A DNA stretch of 46,585 bases from Ruminococcaceae bacterium UBA4871 (GTDB taxonomy: Bacteria; Bacillota; Clostridia; Oscillospirales; Acutalibacteraceae). Positions 7,231 through 16,337 of this stretch are shown here, piece by piece. Within the stretch, counting starts at the first letter, position 1. Each line of letters starts with the position of its first letter. Location of the stretch: assembly GCA_002399445.1 (NCBI GenBank), contig DHDR01000033.1, forward strand, positions 25,416-72,000, written 5' to 3'. The notes beneath the pieces are model-generated. The model searched no databases. It was not told the DNA's origin and saw nothing but the letters and a program-made list of their open reading frames with translations. Position numbers and translations under genes: made by a program.

Positions 7231-8610
7231 TTATCCGACAATAATTCTGCCCTCCGGCAGTACGCTGTCCGGGCGGTTATGACCTCGTTTCAAAGAGATT
7301 GCCAACCCTAGTGACAGAGGGCCGACACGCCCAATGTACATGGTGATAATGACAGCTATGCGGGAAACCGTGGAAAGACGGGGTGTCACACCGGCGGTTA
7401 ACCCAACAGTGCCGAATGCACTGGTTGCTTCAAATAAAGCGTCAGTACCATTAACGCCCGGCGTCGTGTTCGCAATAATGCCGGTTACAATTAAAACCAG
7501 CAGGATAGCGATACAGGTGATTGCTAAAGACCGATAAATGGTGAATTTATCAATGCGCCGGTGGTTGAAGGTGGCTTCTTCATCACCTCGCATGATGGAA
7601 AGGACTGTGCAAATCAGGACCAATGCCGTGGTGGTTTTAATGCCGCCGCCAGTGGAACCCGGGGAAGCACCAATGAACATCAACAGAACTGTAAACAGTT
7701 TTGTGAAGTCGTGCTCTTTTGAAATATCCACCGAAGCAAACCCTGCGGTACGGGGTGAGACTGCCTGCAGGAAAGAGACGTTTAGTTTGGAACCAAGTCC
7801 ATGCAGGGGTTTCAGCGTATTGTCATATTCTAATATAAAATAGATAATTGTTCCAAGCACGAGCAGCAGGATGGTCATAAAGAGCACAATACGTGAATGA
7901 AAATTGAGACTGTGGCGTTTCTTTCGGTGCATTGCCGGCTGGAGCTTGGAGCGGTAAATATCACTGATGACAACAAATCCGATACCGCCGACAATAATTA
8001 ATCCGCAGATTGTCAAATTAACAAGGGAATCGGACGCGTAAGGAATGAGATTGCCGTTTGCCATCACACTTCCTAGAATGTCAAAGCCGGCATTGCAGTA
8101 AGCAGATACTGCCAGAAATATAGAAACCCAAATTCCGTGCCGCCCCATCTGCGGAAGAAAACGAATCATCAGCAGCAGAGCGCCGATCCCCTCACAAGAG
8201 AATGTGAAAGCCAGAATCATTCGGATGAGACTGCCGATTTCGCCGCTGTCCCCATTGGTGTTTTCCACGGCAAGCTGCAGATTGCGCAGACCGAGTTTTT
8301 TGCGCAGCAGCAAAGTCATCCCTGTCGTGAACGTGACAAGGCCAAGCCCGCCTACCTGTATGAGCAAAAGTATGATAACCTGTCCAGTGGTGGTCCAGTG
8401 CAGATACGTATCAAAAAGGACCAGACCGGTCACGCAAGTCGCAGACCCGGCAGTGAAAAGTGCATCTAAAAATGAGGTGATCTGTCCAGCTTTTGTACAG
8501 ACAGGCAGTGTTAGCAGACATGCGCCCACCAGAATTATGATTGCAAAACTGATTACGATTAACCGGACGGGTGGTACTTTATGCATCCACAATTTCGCTT
8601 TTGACAGCAT
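7231..8610 (-). CDS. trkH: TrkH/KtrB family potassium channel subunit
   Basis: 459 residues, integral membrane protein with four M1-P-M2 repeats. Selectivity-filter-like glycines are visible in the pore loops: AGSATCVTGL (first), YCNAGFDILG (second), SPRTAGFASVD (third) and TSAFGTVGLTAGV (fourth). A conserved SPGSTGGGIKTTT segment lies near residue 320. It forms the K+ translocation pore together with the TrkA-type proteins encoded convergently. The length fits KtrB (about 450) better than E. coli TrkH. The ATG follows GGGAGGAACAA on the minus strand. Confidence 0.93.
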   Translation of the reverse strand: MLSKAKLWMHKVPPVRLIVISFAIIILVGACLLTLPVCTKAGQITSFLDALFTAGSATCVTGLVLFDTYLHWTTTGQVIILLLIQVGGLGLVTFTTGMTLLLRKKLGLRNLQLAVENTNGDSGEIGSLIRMILAFTFSCEGIGALLLMIRFLPQMGRHGIWVSIFLAVSAYCNAGFDILGSVMANGNLIPYASDSLVNLTICGLIIVGGIGFVVISDIYRSKLQPAMHRKKRHSLNFHSRIVLFMTILLLVLGTIIYFILEYDNTLKPLHGLGSKLNVSFLQAVSPRTAGFASVDISKEHDFTKLFTVLLMFIGASPGSTGGGIKTTTALVLICTVLSIMRGDEEATFNHRRIDKFTIYRSLAITCIAILLVLIVTGIIANTTPGVNGTDALFEATSAFGTVGLTAGVTPRLSTVSRIAVIITMYIGRVGPLSLGLAISLKRGHNRPDSVLPEGRIIVG

Positions 8611-8814
8611 CCATTTGTTCCTCCCTTATGTTTCAAATTTGTAACCACCACATCTTAACACAATCTTTCCGTTTCGTATAGATGCCTAATGTTGTTTTTC
8701 CATTTTTTTTCGAAAATTATATCAAAATGTATTCCAATGTTTGTTTATGGTTTCATAAAAATTAAAAAACCAACGGATTTTATGAAGTGAAAAGACGGAA
8801 TATGGGTCCGCAGG

Positions 8815-8843
8815 TTGCATAATCGACAGGTATTCTTTATAAT
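8815..8843 (+). promoter_or_regulatory. Promoter of the TetR-type gene
   Basis: TTGCAT (8815-8820), 17-base spacer, TATAAT (8838-8843). It is the only clear signal in the 320-base gap between trkH and the TetR-type gene; the rest (8611-8814) is AT-rich and shows nothing else I can support. Confidence 0.75.
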
Positions 8844-8930
8844 GAATTACGATTCTTTTTTAAAAAATACGGCTTCAACATTTACGAATAAAGTTTATGC
8901 TGTCACGCTTTCTTTTAAGGGGGTGAGAAT

Positions 8931-9488
8931 TTGCCCAGTATTACCAAAATGGCACTTGCCAGTTCGCTGAAAAAACTGATGCTTCATCGACCGCTGGACA
9001 AAATCACAGTAAAAGATATTGTGCGGGACTGCGGTGTCAATCGCCAGACTTTTTATTATCATTTTCGCGATATTTATGATTTGCTTGGGTGGATTTTTCA
9101 AACGGAGGCATATGATGCCATTGCTGATTGTCAGAACTACGATACTTGGCAGCAGGGATTTCTCAAAATTTTGCATTATGTGACAGACAACAGCAGCTTC
9201 TGTACCAATGCGTTTCGTTCTCTGGGGCGCGACCATCTGGAGCTTTTTTTGCGAAATGCTACCTTTGCTCTGCTTTCTAAAGTCATGGTCGAACTTTCAA
9301 AAGGACATCCGATACGGGATGAAGACAAAGATTTTATTACCCGCTTTTTTTCGTCTGCGATTACCGGTATGCTGATGGATTGGATCCGGTCCGGTTTGAA
9401 GGCATCTCCGGAAGCGATGGCGCAGGAATTAAGTACCCTGATGGAGGGACAGCTTTCCACGGCAATTGAAAGGTATCAGCAGAAGTGA
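8931..9488 (+). CDS. TetR/AcrR family regulator (DhaS-like)
   Basis: 185 residues. The N-terminal HTH is canonical (KITVKDIVRDCGVNRQTFYYHFRDIYDLLGWIF, about residues 24-56). The remainder is the ligand/dimer domain in the size range of the TetR_C DhaS type. The start is TTG 8931 behind AAGGGGGTGAGAAT. Its ligand and targets are not evident; the downstream suf operon has its own promoter and a different palindrome, so autoregulation or a distant target is more likely. Confidence 0.85.
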   Translation: MPSITKMALASSLKKLMLHRPLDKITVKDIVRDCGVNRQTFYYHFRDIYDLLGWIFQTEAYDAIADCQNYDTWQQGFLKILHYVTDNSSFCTNAFRSLGRDHLELFLRNATFALLSKVMVELSKGHPIRDEDKDFITRFFSSAITGMLMDWIRSGLKASPEAMAQELSTLMEGQLSTAIERYQQK

Positions 9489-9568
9489 TGGGAAAAGTGC
9501 GGATTCCTTTCGTCCGATGTTTCCCTCAATTTACCTTTGAAAGATTTTGACAAATTGTCGTAAAAGCC

Positions 9569-9620
9569 TTGATTTTTTGCAGAAAGAGATTACAATAATA
9601 AATATACTAAATTAGTATAT
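9569..9620 (+). promoter_or_regulatory. suf operon promoter with palindromic operator candidate
   Basis: TTGATT (9569-9574), 16-base spacer, TACAAT (9591-9596). A 19-bp palindrome, ATATACTAA-A-TTAGTATAT (9602-9620), covers the predicted transcription start. This is the position of a repressor site; an Rrf2/IscR-type Fe-S regulator is the obvious candidate by function, but none is encoded in the window. Confidence 0.6.
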
Positions 9621-9671
9621 ATTAAATTACTGTTATATTCGCATCAACCGCAATGAGGAGTGTTTAAAGGC

Positions 9672-10424
9672 ATGGCAGATAAATTATTGGAAGTCAGCGG
9701 CTTACATGCAAGTGTAGATGGAAAAGAAATTTTAAACGGCCTTAATTTGACCGTTTCCCCCGGTGAAACACATGTGCTGATGGGACCTAACGGCGCCGGA
9801 AAGTCGACGCTTGGCAACGTAATCCTTGGCAACCCGGAATACAAAGTCAATGCGGGAAAAATTTTGTTTGAGGGCGAGGATATTACTAAGGAAAAGACAG
9901 ACGCGCGTGCCCGCCGCGGAATTTTTATGTCTTTTCAAAGTCCGGAAGAAGTTCCCGGCGTTACTCTGGAAGATTTCCTGCGTGTCAGTAAAAGAGCTGT
10001 CACGGGTAAACCGCTGAAAGTGTTTGCTTTTCAAAAGCAGCTGAAAAAAACGATGGAATCGCTCAGTATGGACGAATCCTATGCCCGGCGTTATTTAAAT
10101 GTCGGCTTTTCCGGCGGCGAAAAGAAAAAAGCGGAAATCCTGCAGATGCTGATTCTGCAGCCTAAACTGGCAATTTTGGATGAGACGGATTCCGGCTTGG
10201 ATGTGGATGCGGTGCGAATCGTTTCCGAGGGGATTCGGCAATATAAGAATGAAAGCAATGCGCTGCTGATTATTACGCATAATGCAAAAATTTTGGAGAA
10301 TCTCAAAGTTGATGCTGTTCATGTGCTGGCAGACGGAAAAATCATCCGTACCGGCGGACCAGAATTGATTGATGAAATTTCCCGTACAGGTTTTCGTCCA
10401 TTAGAGGAAGGTGCTGCCCAATGA
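9672..10424 (+). CDS. sufC: Fe-S cluster assembly ATPase SufC
   Basis: 250 residues, an ABC-type soluble ATPase. Walker A is GPNGAGKS (near residue 37), signature motif FSGGEKKKAEILQ, Walker B LAILDETDSGLD, and the switch histidine is in LIITHNAKIL. It drives the SufBCD scaffold that builds and transfers Fe-S clusters. ATG 9672 is preceded by AGGAG at 11 bases; an in-frame GTG at 9660 lacks a usable site. Its stop overlaps the sufB start by 4 bases (ATGA), so the two are translationally coupled. Confidence 0.96.
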   Translation: MADKLLEVSGLHASVDGKEILNGLNLTVSPGETHVLMGPNGAGKSTLGNVILGNPEYKVNAGKILFEGEDITKEKTDARARRGIFMSFQSPEEVPGVTLEDFLRVSKRAVTGKPLKVFAFQKQLKKTMESLSMDESYARRYLNVGFSGGEKKKAEILQMLILQPKLAILDETDSGLDVDAVRIVSEGIRQYKNESNALLIITHNAKILENLKVDAVHVLADGKIIRTGGPELIDEISRTGFRPLEEGAAQ

Positions 10425-11845
10425 GCAAAGTTTTGCAGAAAGATCAGATTGCGGAAGTGGACCACAGCCTTTATGACTTTAAGGATGTGGAGCATCCGTC
10501 TTTTGAAACGAACGCTGGACTGACGCCCGAAATTGTGGAACAGATCAGCCGCAAAAAAGGAGACCCTGAGTGGATGCGGGAATTCCGCCTGAAATCGCTG
10601 GATATTTACAATCAGCTTTCTGTACCGGAGTGGGGGCCGCCGATTGACGGGCTGGATATGCGCAATATTGTTGCTTATGTCCGTCCGGATACCCAAATGC
10701 ACGGCAAATGGAGCGATGTGCCGGATGATATTAAGAATACATTTGAGCGCCTCGGCATTCCGGAAGCGGAGCGTAAATCCCTTGCAGGTGTGGGTGCACA
10801 ATATGATTCGGAAATTGTTTACCATAATGTCCGCAAAGAGGTGGCCGAACAAGGTGTCGTGTACACCGACATGGAAAGTGCACTGAAAGGCAAATATGCG
10901 GATATGGTGCGGGAACATTTTATGAAGCTGGTTCCGCCGACTGATCATAAGTTTGCGGCTCTGCACGGTGCTGTCTGGTCAGGCGGGTCTTTTGTTTATG
11001 TACCGCCGGGAGTATCAGTCGAAATTCCGCTGCAGTCCTATTTCCGTTTGAATGCGCGGGGAGCGGGGCAGTTTGAGCATACGCTGATTATTGTGGATAA
11101 AGGCGCTTACCTGCATTTCATTGAGGGCTGTTCCGCCCCGAAATACAATGTGGCAAATTTGCATGCCGGCTGTGTGGAACTTTTTGTGGAGGAAGGCGCG
11201 CGTCTGCGCTACTCTACCATTGAGAACTGGTCCAAGAATATGTATAATCTCAACACGAAGCGTGCATTGGTGAAAAAGGGCGGTACGGTTGAGTGGGTCT
11301 CCGGCTCTTTTGGTTCCCATACCTCGTATCTGTATCCCATGAGTATTCTGCAGGGCGAAGGTGCCCGCATGGAATTCACGGGAATTACATTCGCAGGGAA
11401 AGGCCAGCAGTTGGACACCGGCGCAAAAGTTGTGCATGCAGCGCCGCACACCAGTTCCCACATCGTGACCAAATCCATTTCCAAAGACGGCGGTGAATGT
11501 ACCTATCGCAGTGCTGTGACGATTCAGAAGCAGGCTAGCGGCTGCAAGTCGTCCGTTTCCTGTGAATCTCTGATGCTGGACAGTCAGTCCCGCTCCGATA
11601 CCATCCCCGCAATGGATATCCGCAATGATGATGCTGATGTGGGCCATGAGGCGAAAATTGGGCGTATTAGTGACGACGCTGTCTTTTATTTGATGAGCCG
11701 CGGAATTCGAGAAGAGGATGCCCGCGCTTTGATTGTCAGTGGATTTGCAGAACCGATTTCTAAAGAACTGCCGGTTGAGTACGCAGTGGAAATGAACAAC
11801 CTGATTAAATTGGAAATGGACCAGGAGAGCGCACCGGTCTGCTGA
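10421..11845 (+). CDS. sufB: Fe-S cluster assembly scaffold protein SufB
   Basis: 474 residues, normal for SufB. It forms the right-handed beta-helix scaffold with SufD and SufC. The conserved GAQYDSEIVYHN, VWSGGSFVYVPPGV and RAIVKKGG-like (RALVKKGGTVEWVSGSFGS) blocks are present, and the C-terminal region has SLMLDSQSRSDTIPAMDIRNDDADVGHEA, where the conserved Cys/Glu/His cluster site lies. Start overlaps sufC. A 120-base spacer without an obvious promoter or terminator separates it from sufD. Confidence 0.96.
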   Translation: MSKVLQKDQIAEVDHSLYDFKDVEHPSFETNAGLTPEIVEQISRKKGDPEWMREFRLKSLDIYNQLSVPEWGPPIDGLDMRNIVAYVRPDTQMHGKWSDVPDDIKNTFERLGIPEAERKSLAGVGAQYDSEIVYHNVRKEVAEQGVVYTDMESALKGKYADMVREHFMKLVPPTDHKFAALHGAVWSGGSFVYVPPGVSVEIPLQSYFRLNARGAGQFEHTLIIVDKGAYLHFIEGCSAPKYNVANLHAGCVELFVEEGARLRYSTIENWSKNMYNLNTKRALVKKGGTVEWVSGSFGSHTSYLYPMSILQGEGARMEFTGITFAGKGQQLDTGAKVVHAAPHTSSHIVTKSISKDGGECTYRSAVTIQKQASGCKSSVSCESLMLDSQSRSDTIPAMDIRNDDADVGHEAKIGRISDDAVFYLMSRGIREEDARALIVSGFAEPISKELPVEYAVEMNNLIKLEMDQESAPVC

Positions 11846-11965
11846 AAAAGGGATGCAGCGGGGCTGGCCGTGCTTTATACGGTGGAAAAGAAAGCTTGTC
11901 CCCTCGATTTTGTAAAATTCAGTTTGATCGGATTTCCACAGCTTTGATGTTGGAGGATACAAACC

Positions 11966-13012
11966 ATGATGGAAGAACAGCTTAAAAATATTAATACACT
12001 TCCGGCGCTCACTTGGAACCATTTGGGTGTCAACCGTGCGAAATTTACGGCTCAGCGGCCGGAAAAGAGAGCGGCCGTTCCGGCGACTATGCCGGAGGCC
12101 TTTGCAAAAATAGAAACCGGCATGGGAAAAGAAGCAGAGACTTTTGCAGAACAGAACTGCACAGCTTACCATGTCATTGAAGCGGAAGAGAATCAGGAAT
12201 ATACCAATACGGATTCCCTGCGGTACTCTTTGACCGGCGGAGATCCGGTAGTTGATGTTACGCTGATTCATGCACATGCGGGCAGCCGCGTAACTGTCCT
12301 GCAGTCCTATACATCCGGTGATGATTCTGCCTGCTTTCACGGTGGGCTGACTAAGATTATTGCGGAAAAAGGGGCACAGGTGCGTCTGGTGCAGGTGCAG
12401 CTCTTAAATAGTGCCGGCCGGCATTTTGATGACGTCGGTTTTTTGCTGGATGATGGTGCCCATGCGGAAATCATTCAGGCGGAACTTGGCGGTCAGTGTG
12501 CTTACAGCGGTTGTCTTGCTTTGCTGCAGGGCTATCAGAGCAGCTTTGGTGCCGATACGATTTATCTCGGTGATGGAACCCGCAAGCTGGATTTAAACTA
12601 TGTTGCTCGCCATACCGGCAAGAAAACGGCTAGTGAAATGAAGGCATCGGGTGCGCTTTTTGGTCAGAGCGATAAAATTTATCGCGGAACGATTGACTTT
12701 ATCTGCGGTGCGGCTCGCTCTACCGGACATGAGACAGAAAATACACTGCTGTTTAGCCCGAAAGTCCGCAACCGCACGGTTCCCCTCATTTTGTGCAGTG
12801 AGGAGGATGTGGATGGCCAGCATGCGGCGACAATTGGTAAAATCAATCAAGAACGGCTGTTTTATCTCTTGTCCCGCGGCTTAACAGAAGCGGAAGCCAA
12901 ACAGCTGGTGATTGAGGCGCAGTTTGCTCCGGCTATTGCAAAGGTACCGGATGAATCTTTGCAGAAGACGATTCGCAATTATTTAGGAAGGAGAATGCAG
13001 CTTGATGGATGA
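11966..13012 (+). CDS. sufD: Fe-S cluster assembly protein SufD
   Basis: 348 residues, the SufB paralogue of the SufBC2D complex. The C-terminal half shows the SufBD core: STGHETENTLLFSPKVRN, then LILCSEEDVDGQHAATIGKINQERLFYLLSRGL, with the conserved HAAT histidine. The N-terminal 80 residues are divergent as is usual. It starts with two consecutive ATG codons (11966, 11969) behind TTGGAGG. The stop overlaps the sufS start by 8 bases. Confidence 0.94.
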   Translation: MMEEQLKNINTLPALTWNHLGVNRAKFTAQRPEKRAAVPATMPEAFAKIETGMGKEAETFAEQNCTAYHVIEAEENQEYTNTDSLRYSLTGGDPVVDVTLIHAHAGSRVTVLQSYTSGDDSACFHGGLTKIIAEKGAQVRLVQVQLLNSAGRHFDDVGFLLDDGAHAEIIQAELGGQCAYSGCLALLQGYQSSFGADTIYLGDGTRKLDLNYVARHTGKKTASEMKASGALFGQSDKIYRGTIDFICGAARSTGHETENTLLFSPKVRNRTVPLILCSEEDVDGQHAATIGKINQERLFYLLSRGLTEAEAKQLVIEAQFAPAIAKVPDESLQKTIRNYLGRRMQLDG

Positions 13013-14222
13013 AATGATTCGGCAGTTTCCGCTTTTGCAGGAAAAGCAAAACGGGAAACGACTCGTCTATTTAGACAATAGTGCAACCACACAACGCCCG
13101 CAGGCTGTGTTGGATGCTGTAGAGCAGTTTTACAGCAAAGATAATGCGAATCCCCACCGCGGCGTCTATGAACTTGGCGAGCGGGCAACTGCCGCTTATG
13201 AAGATGCGCGGGCGCAGGTCGCTTCTTTTCTGAATGCACCAAAAGAAGAAGTCATTTTCACACGCAACGCAACAGAATCCCTTAATCTGATTGCTTACTG
13301 CTGGGGCCTGCATCATTTGAAAGCCGGCGATCGGGTTGTTGTTTCCATTCTGGAGCACCACAGCAATTTGATTCCGTGGCAGCAGGTATGCCGCGCGGCT
13401 GGGGCGGAACTCACTTTTCTTTACACCGGACAAGACGGTGTGATTTCAGATGAAGAAATTGAAAAGAAAATTACCAAAGGGGTAAAATTGGTCGCTTTTA
13501 CGCATGTGTCAAATGTATTAGGACTTGTTTCTCCGGTCGAAAAGATTGTTTCACGGGCACACGAAGTTGGTGCGGTGACCGTGCTGGATTGTGCGCAGAG
13601 CGCTCCGCATACTCAACTGGATGTGCAGCGGCTCGGTGTGGATTTTCTCGCCTTTTCCGGTCATAAACTGTATGCACCGCTTGGCATTGGCGTTCTTTGG
13701 GGCAGGAGAGAACTTCTGGAAGCGATGCCGCCGTTCCTGACCGGCGGTGATATGATTGATTCCGTGCGGGAGCAAGATGCCACGTGGGCACCGCTGCCGC
13801 AGAAATTTGAAGCCGGTACCCAGAATGCCGGCGGCGCTGTCGGGCTTGCTGCCGCAATCCGTTGGATGCAGAAAATTGGCTTTGAAACAATTGAAAAACG
13901 GGAATCAGATGTTTACCGCTATCTGTGGCAGCAGCTTGAGGATATGCCGCATATTACACTGCTTGGGACACCGGAAGGTCAACACTATGGTGCGGTTTCC
14001 TTTAATGTAGAAGGCGTGCACCCGCATGATGTTGCCACGATTCTTGATGCTGATGCGGTCTGCGTCCGTGCAGGGCATCACTGTGCACAGCCGCTCCTGC
14101 ATCATCTGGGGCTTCGTGCCTGCTGCCGTGCAAGCATTGCGGTTTATAATACGCGGGAAGACGTCGACATGCTTGCGGCAAGTTTACAGAAAGTGAGGGC
14201 ATGGCTGGGATATGGGACTTGA
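13005..14222 (+). CDS. sufS: Cysteine desulfurase SufS
   Basis: 405 residues, a PLP-dependent class V aminotransferase fold enzyme that removes sulfur from cysteine for the Suf scaffold. The PLP lysine is in FSGHKLYAP (about residue 221), the SGHK motif of this family; the active-site persulfide Cys is in VCVRAGHHCAQPLL (near residue 359). ATG 13005 is preferred to TTG 13002; AGGAAGGAG lies upstream. It overlaps sufD and its own stop overlaps the sufU start by 11 bases, indicating coupled translation. Confidence 0.96.
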   Translation: MDEMIRQFPLLQEKQNGKRLVYLDNSATTQRPQAVLDAVEQFYSKDNANPHRGVYELGERATAAYEDARAQVASFLNAPKEEVIFTRNATESLNLIAYCWGLHHLKAGDRVVVSILEHHSNLIPWQQVCRAAGAELTFLYTGQDGVISDEEIEKKITKGVKLVAFTHVSNVLGLVSPVEKIVSRAHEVGAVTVLDCAQSAPHTQLDVQRLGVDFLAFSGHKLYAPLGIGVLWGRRELLEAMPPFLTGGDMIDSVREQDATWAPLPQKFEAGTQNAGGAVGLAAAIRWMQKIGFETIEKRESDVYRYLWQQLEDMPHITLLGTPEGQHYGAVSFNVEGVHPHDVATILDADAVCVRAGHHCAQPLLHHLGLRACCRASIAVYNTREDVDMLAASLQKVRAWLGYGT

Positions 14223-14661
14223 GCAGATTTATACACAGATTATAACCGAAAACAGCCGTTCCAAAGAACACAAGTATACACTGAAAGATGCCACACAGGT
14301 GGAAGAAGGGGTCAATCCTTCCTGTGGGGATGAAATTTCTCTGCAGCTGCGTGTGAAGGATGGTGTAATTGAGGATGCGGCCTTTTTGGGGGACGGATGT
14401 GCCATTTCGCAGGCTTCCGCTTCCATGATGATTGACCTGATTAAAGGCAAGACCGTTCAGCAGGCGAAGCATCTCACCGATTTGTTCCTTGGTATGATTA
14501 AAGGTGAAGTGACAGATGATGACCAGTTGGAAGAGCTGGAGGATACGCAGGCCTTTCAAAATATCTCCCATATGCCGGCACGCGTGAAGTGCGCGGTACT
14601 TGGCTGGCATACTCTGCAGGATGCAATCAGCAAAGCTGAAAAGCCCACAGAGAGCGTCTGA
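14212..14661 (+). CDS. sufU: SufU-type zinc sulfurtransferase / Fe-S assembly partner
   Basis: 149 residues. SufU accepts the persulfide from SufS in Firmicutes. The zinc ligands are visible: Cys in NPSCGDEI, Asp/Cys in GDGCAISQASASMM, and Cys in RVKCAVLGW. Compared with IscU it has the longer central insertion typical of SufU (LGMIKGEVTDDDQLEELEDTQAFQNI). It is the last gene of the five-gene operon. Confidence 0.95.
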   Translation: MGLEQIYTQIITENSRSKEHKYTLKDATQVEEGVNPSCGDEISLQLRVKDGVIEDAAFLGDGCAISQASASMMIDLIKGKTVQQAKHLTDLFLGMIKGEVTDDDQLEELEDTQAFQNISHMPARVKCAVLGWHTLQDAISKAEKPTESV

Positions 14662-14713
14662 TATACTTTCGGCGGTTGGTACCTTGGAATACTGCTGTTT
14701 GTTGCTTTTATAT

Positions 14714-14742
14714 TTGTACTTTGTCGGATTTTGTGGTATACT
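14714..14742 (+). promoter_or_regulatory. Promoter of the uridine kinase gene
   Basis: TTGTAC (14714-14719), 17-base spacer, TATACT (14737-14742), about 48 bases before the kinase start. Confidence 0.65.
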
Positions 14743-14789
14743 TCCTTTTAAATGTAAGATTCTGAATTGTGATAAACAGGAGGAGAATC

Positions 14790-15428
14790 ATGCTGCAAAC
14801 TCCGTATGTTGTCGGCGTTGCGGGTGGTACTGGTTCCGGAAAAACGACATTGGCCAATAATCTGCTGAGTGCATTTGAGGATGAAGCGCTAATCCTTTCC
14901 TATGACTATTATTACCTGCCTCATGACGACCTGCCGTTGGAGAAGCGACAAGAACTGAATTATGATCACCCTAATGCATTTGAGACCGATTTGATGGTGC
15001 GTGATGTGCAGAAGCTGAGGAATTTTCAGCCAATCGACCGGCCTCAGTATTCCTTTGTGGAACATACCCGCCTGCCGGAAACTGTCCGTGTGGAACCAAA
15101 GCCACTCATTATTTTGGAGGGGATCCTGCTGTTTGCAAACCAGTCTTTGCTGGATTTGATGGACATGAAAATCTATGTGGATACAGATGCAGATATTCGG
15201 CTGATTCGCCGCCTGGAGCGTGATGTGAAGGAACGCGGGCGCAACATGGATTCGGTTATTCGGCAGTATATGAATACTGTGAAACCCATGCATGAGCAGT
15301 TTGTTGAACCAAGTAAAAAGAAAGCGGATATCATTGTTCCCGAGGGTGGAGAGAATCAAGTCGCTTTACAAATGCTGATTGACCGCTTGGGTGCAATTCT
15401 GCATCGCAGATGTGTTTCTACAAATTGA
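14790..15428 (+). CDS. udk: Uridine/cytidine kinase
   Basis: 212 residues, the usual length. It phosphorylates uridine and cytidine to the monophosphates in pyrimidine salvage. The P-loop GGTGSGKTT is at about residues 11-19; YDYYYLPHDDLP and NYDHPNAFETDLM follow, and the substrate/lid segment RLIRRLERDVKERGRNMDSVIRQY is typical. ATG 14790 is preferred over the in-frame 14769 start because AGGAGGAGA lies just upstream. Monocistronic with its own terminator. Confidence 0.95.
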   Translation: MLQTPYVVGVAGGTGSGKTTLANNLLSAFEDEALILSYDYYYLPHDDLPLEKRQELNYDHPNAFETDLMVRDVQKLRNFQPIDRPQYSFVEHTRLPETVRVEPKPLIILEGILLFANQSLLDLMDMKIYVDTDADIRLIRRLERDVKERGRNMDSVIRQYMNTVKPMHEQFVEPSKKKADIIVPEGGENQVALQMLIDRLGAILHRRCVSTN

Positions 15429-15439
15429 ACTTTTGTGGG

Positions 15440-15475
15440 AAATCCCGCCTGTCCTGTTGGGAAGGCGGGATTTTT
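15440..15475 (+). terminator. Terminator after udk
   Basis: AATCCCGCCT / AGGCGGGATT stem followed by TTTTT, 12 bases after the stop codon. Confidence 0.9.
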
Positions 15476-15543
15476 ATCATTATCAACACTTGTGAAAAAT
15501 TTTGCAGCGCTCAAAAAGATATGGCAGCTTTTCACGTGGAATA

Positions 15544-15572
15544 TGGACTTTTTGGTACTATTGGTATATAAT
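15544..15572 (+). promoter_or_regulatory. Promoter of the cheW gene
   Basis: TGGACT (15544-15549), 17-base spacer, TATAAT (15567-15572), about 110 bases upstream of cheW. Confidence 0.6.
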
Positions 15573-15681
15573 AAGTACAACTATATAGCAGAAATAAATT
15601 GGTTTCTATCTCTATATAAACCATAAGTTTTGGAATATCATTCGTACAAAGCTTCCTGTGGAGCAGCAAGGAGGATATAGC

Positions 15682-16191
15682 ATGAATAATGATGGAATCG
15701 AAACAATGAATGTCGCAGTAAGCAGTGATAACGATGAGATGAAAGGGAAGTATCTGACGTTCTGGACAGATGACCAACTCTTTGGTGTTCCCATCAAAGA
15801 TGTGGTGCAAATTGTGGGAATGCAGAAAATTACAAAAATTCCTGAATATCCAGATTATGCAAAAGGGGTTATTAATCTGCGCGGAACAATTGTACCGCTG
15901 ATTGATGTGCGTCTCCGTATGGGCAAACCGGGACAGGAATATAATGACCGTACCTGCATTATTGTGACGAATGTGCATAGCAACTATTTTGGCTTTATTG
16001 TTGATCAAGTTGAGGAAGTAACCGACATAAGCGATGACGTAGTCTCGCCTCCACCAAAGCTCAATGGCGATACGGTTAATAAATATCTAACGGGAATTGC
16101 GCGTATGGGGGACAAACTGGTGTTGATGGTGAATACGGCGAAAATCCTTGGGGAAGAGGAATTTGCAGCATTGCTGGAATCTGCCCAGTAA
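15682..16191 (+). CDS. cheW: CheW-like chemotaxis coupling protein
   Basis: 169 residues, a single CheW domain (residues 20-165). Diagnostic segments are LTFWTDDQLFGVPIKDVVQIV, KGVINLRGTIVPLIDVRLRMG (the conserved NLRG-x-I-x-P-x-ID) and FGFIVDQVEEV. CheW links chemoreceptors to the CheA kinase at the membrane. No other chemotaxis gene is nearby, so it is an orphan copy. ATG 15682 follows AAGGAGGATATAGC; an in-frame start at 15658 would only add a poorly conserved extension. Confidence 0.92.
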   Translation: MNNDGIETMNVAVSSDNDEMKGKYLTFWTDDQLFGVPIKDVVQIVGMQKITKIPEYPDYAKGVINLRGTIVPLIDVRLRMGKPGQEYNDRTCIIVTNVHSNYFGFIVDQVEEVTDISDDVVSPPPKLNGDTVNKYLTGIARMGDKLVLMVNTAKILGEEEFAALLESAQ

Positions 16192-16274
16192 ATGAAGCTG
16201 TTGGATAAGGAACTGGCATTTGGTTGGCTTCAATAAAAATGCCGTCGTTCCCTTGCTTTTGAATGGATAAAATG

Positions 16275-16325
16275 AAACACCATTTCCAGATACATTCATT
16301 GTATCAGAAATGGTGTTTTTTATTT
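16275..16325. terminator. Bidirectional terminator between cheW and the glucokinase gene
   Basis: Long stem AACACCATTTC...GAAATGGTGTT with an inner GATACA/TGTATC stem, flanked by T-runs in the plus direction and A/T-rich sequence on the other side. Confidence 0.8.
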
Positions 16326-16337
16326 TTTTTAAAAGCT

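Noticed and set aside
8611..8930. c-di-AMP or potassium riboswitch upstream of trkH
   Set aside because: The trkH side of the gap shows no conserved riboswitch motifs; only the TetR gene promoter is evident.
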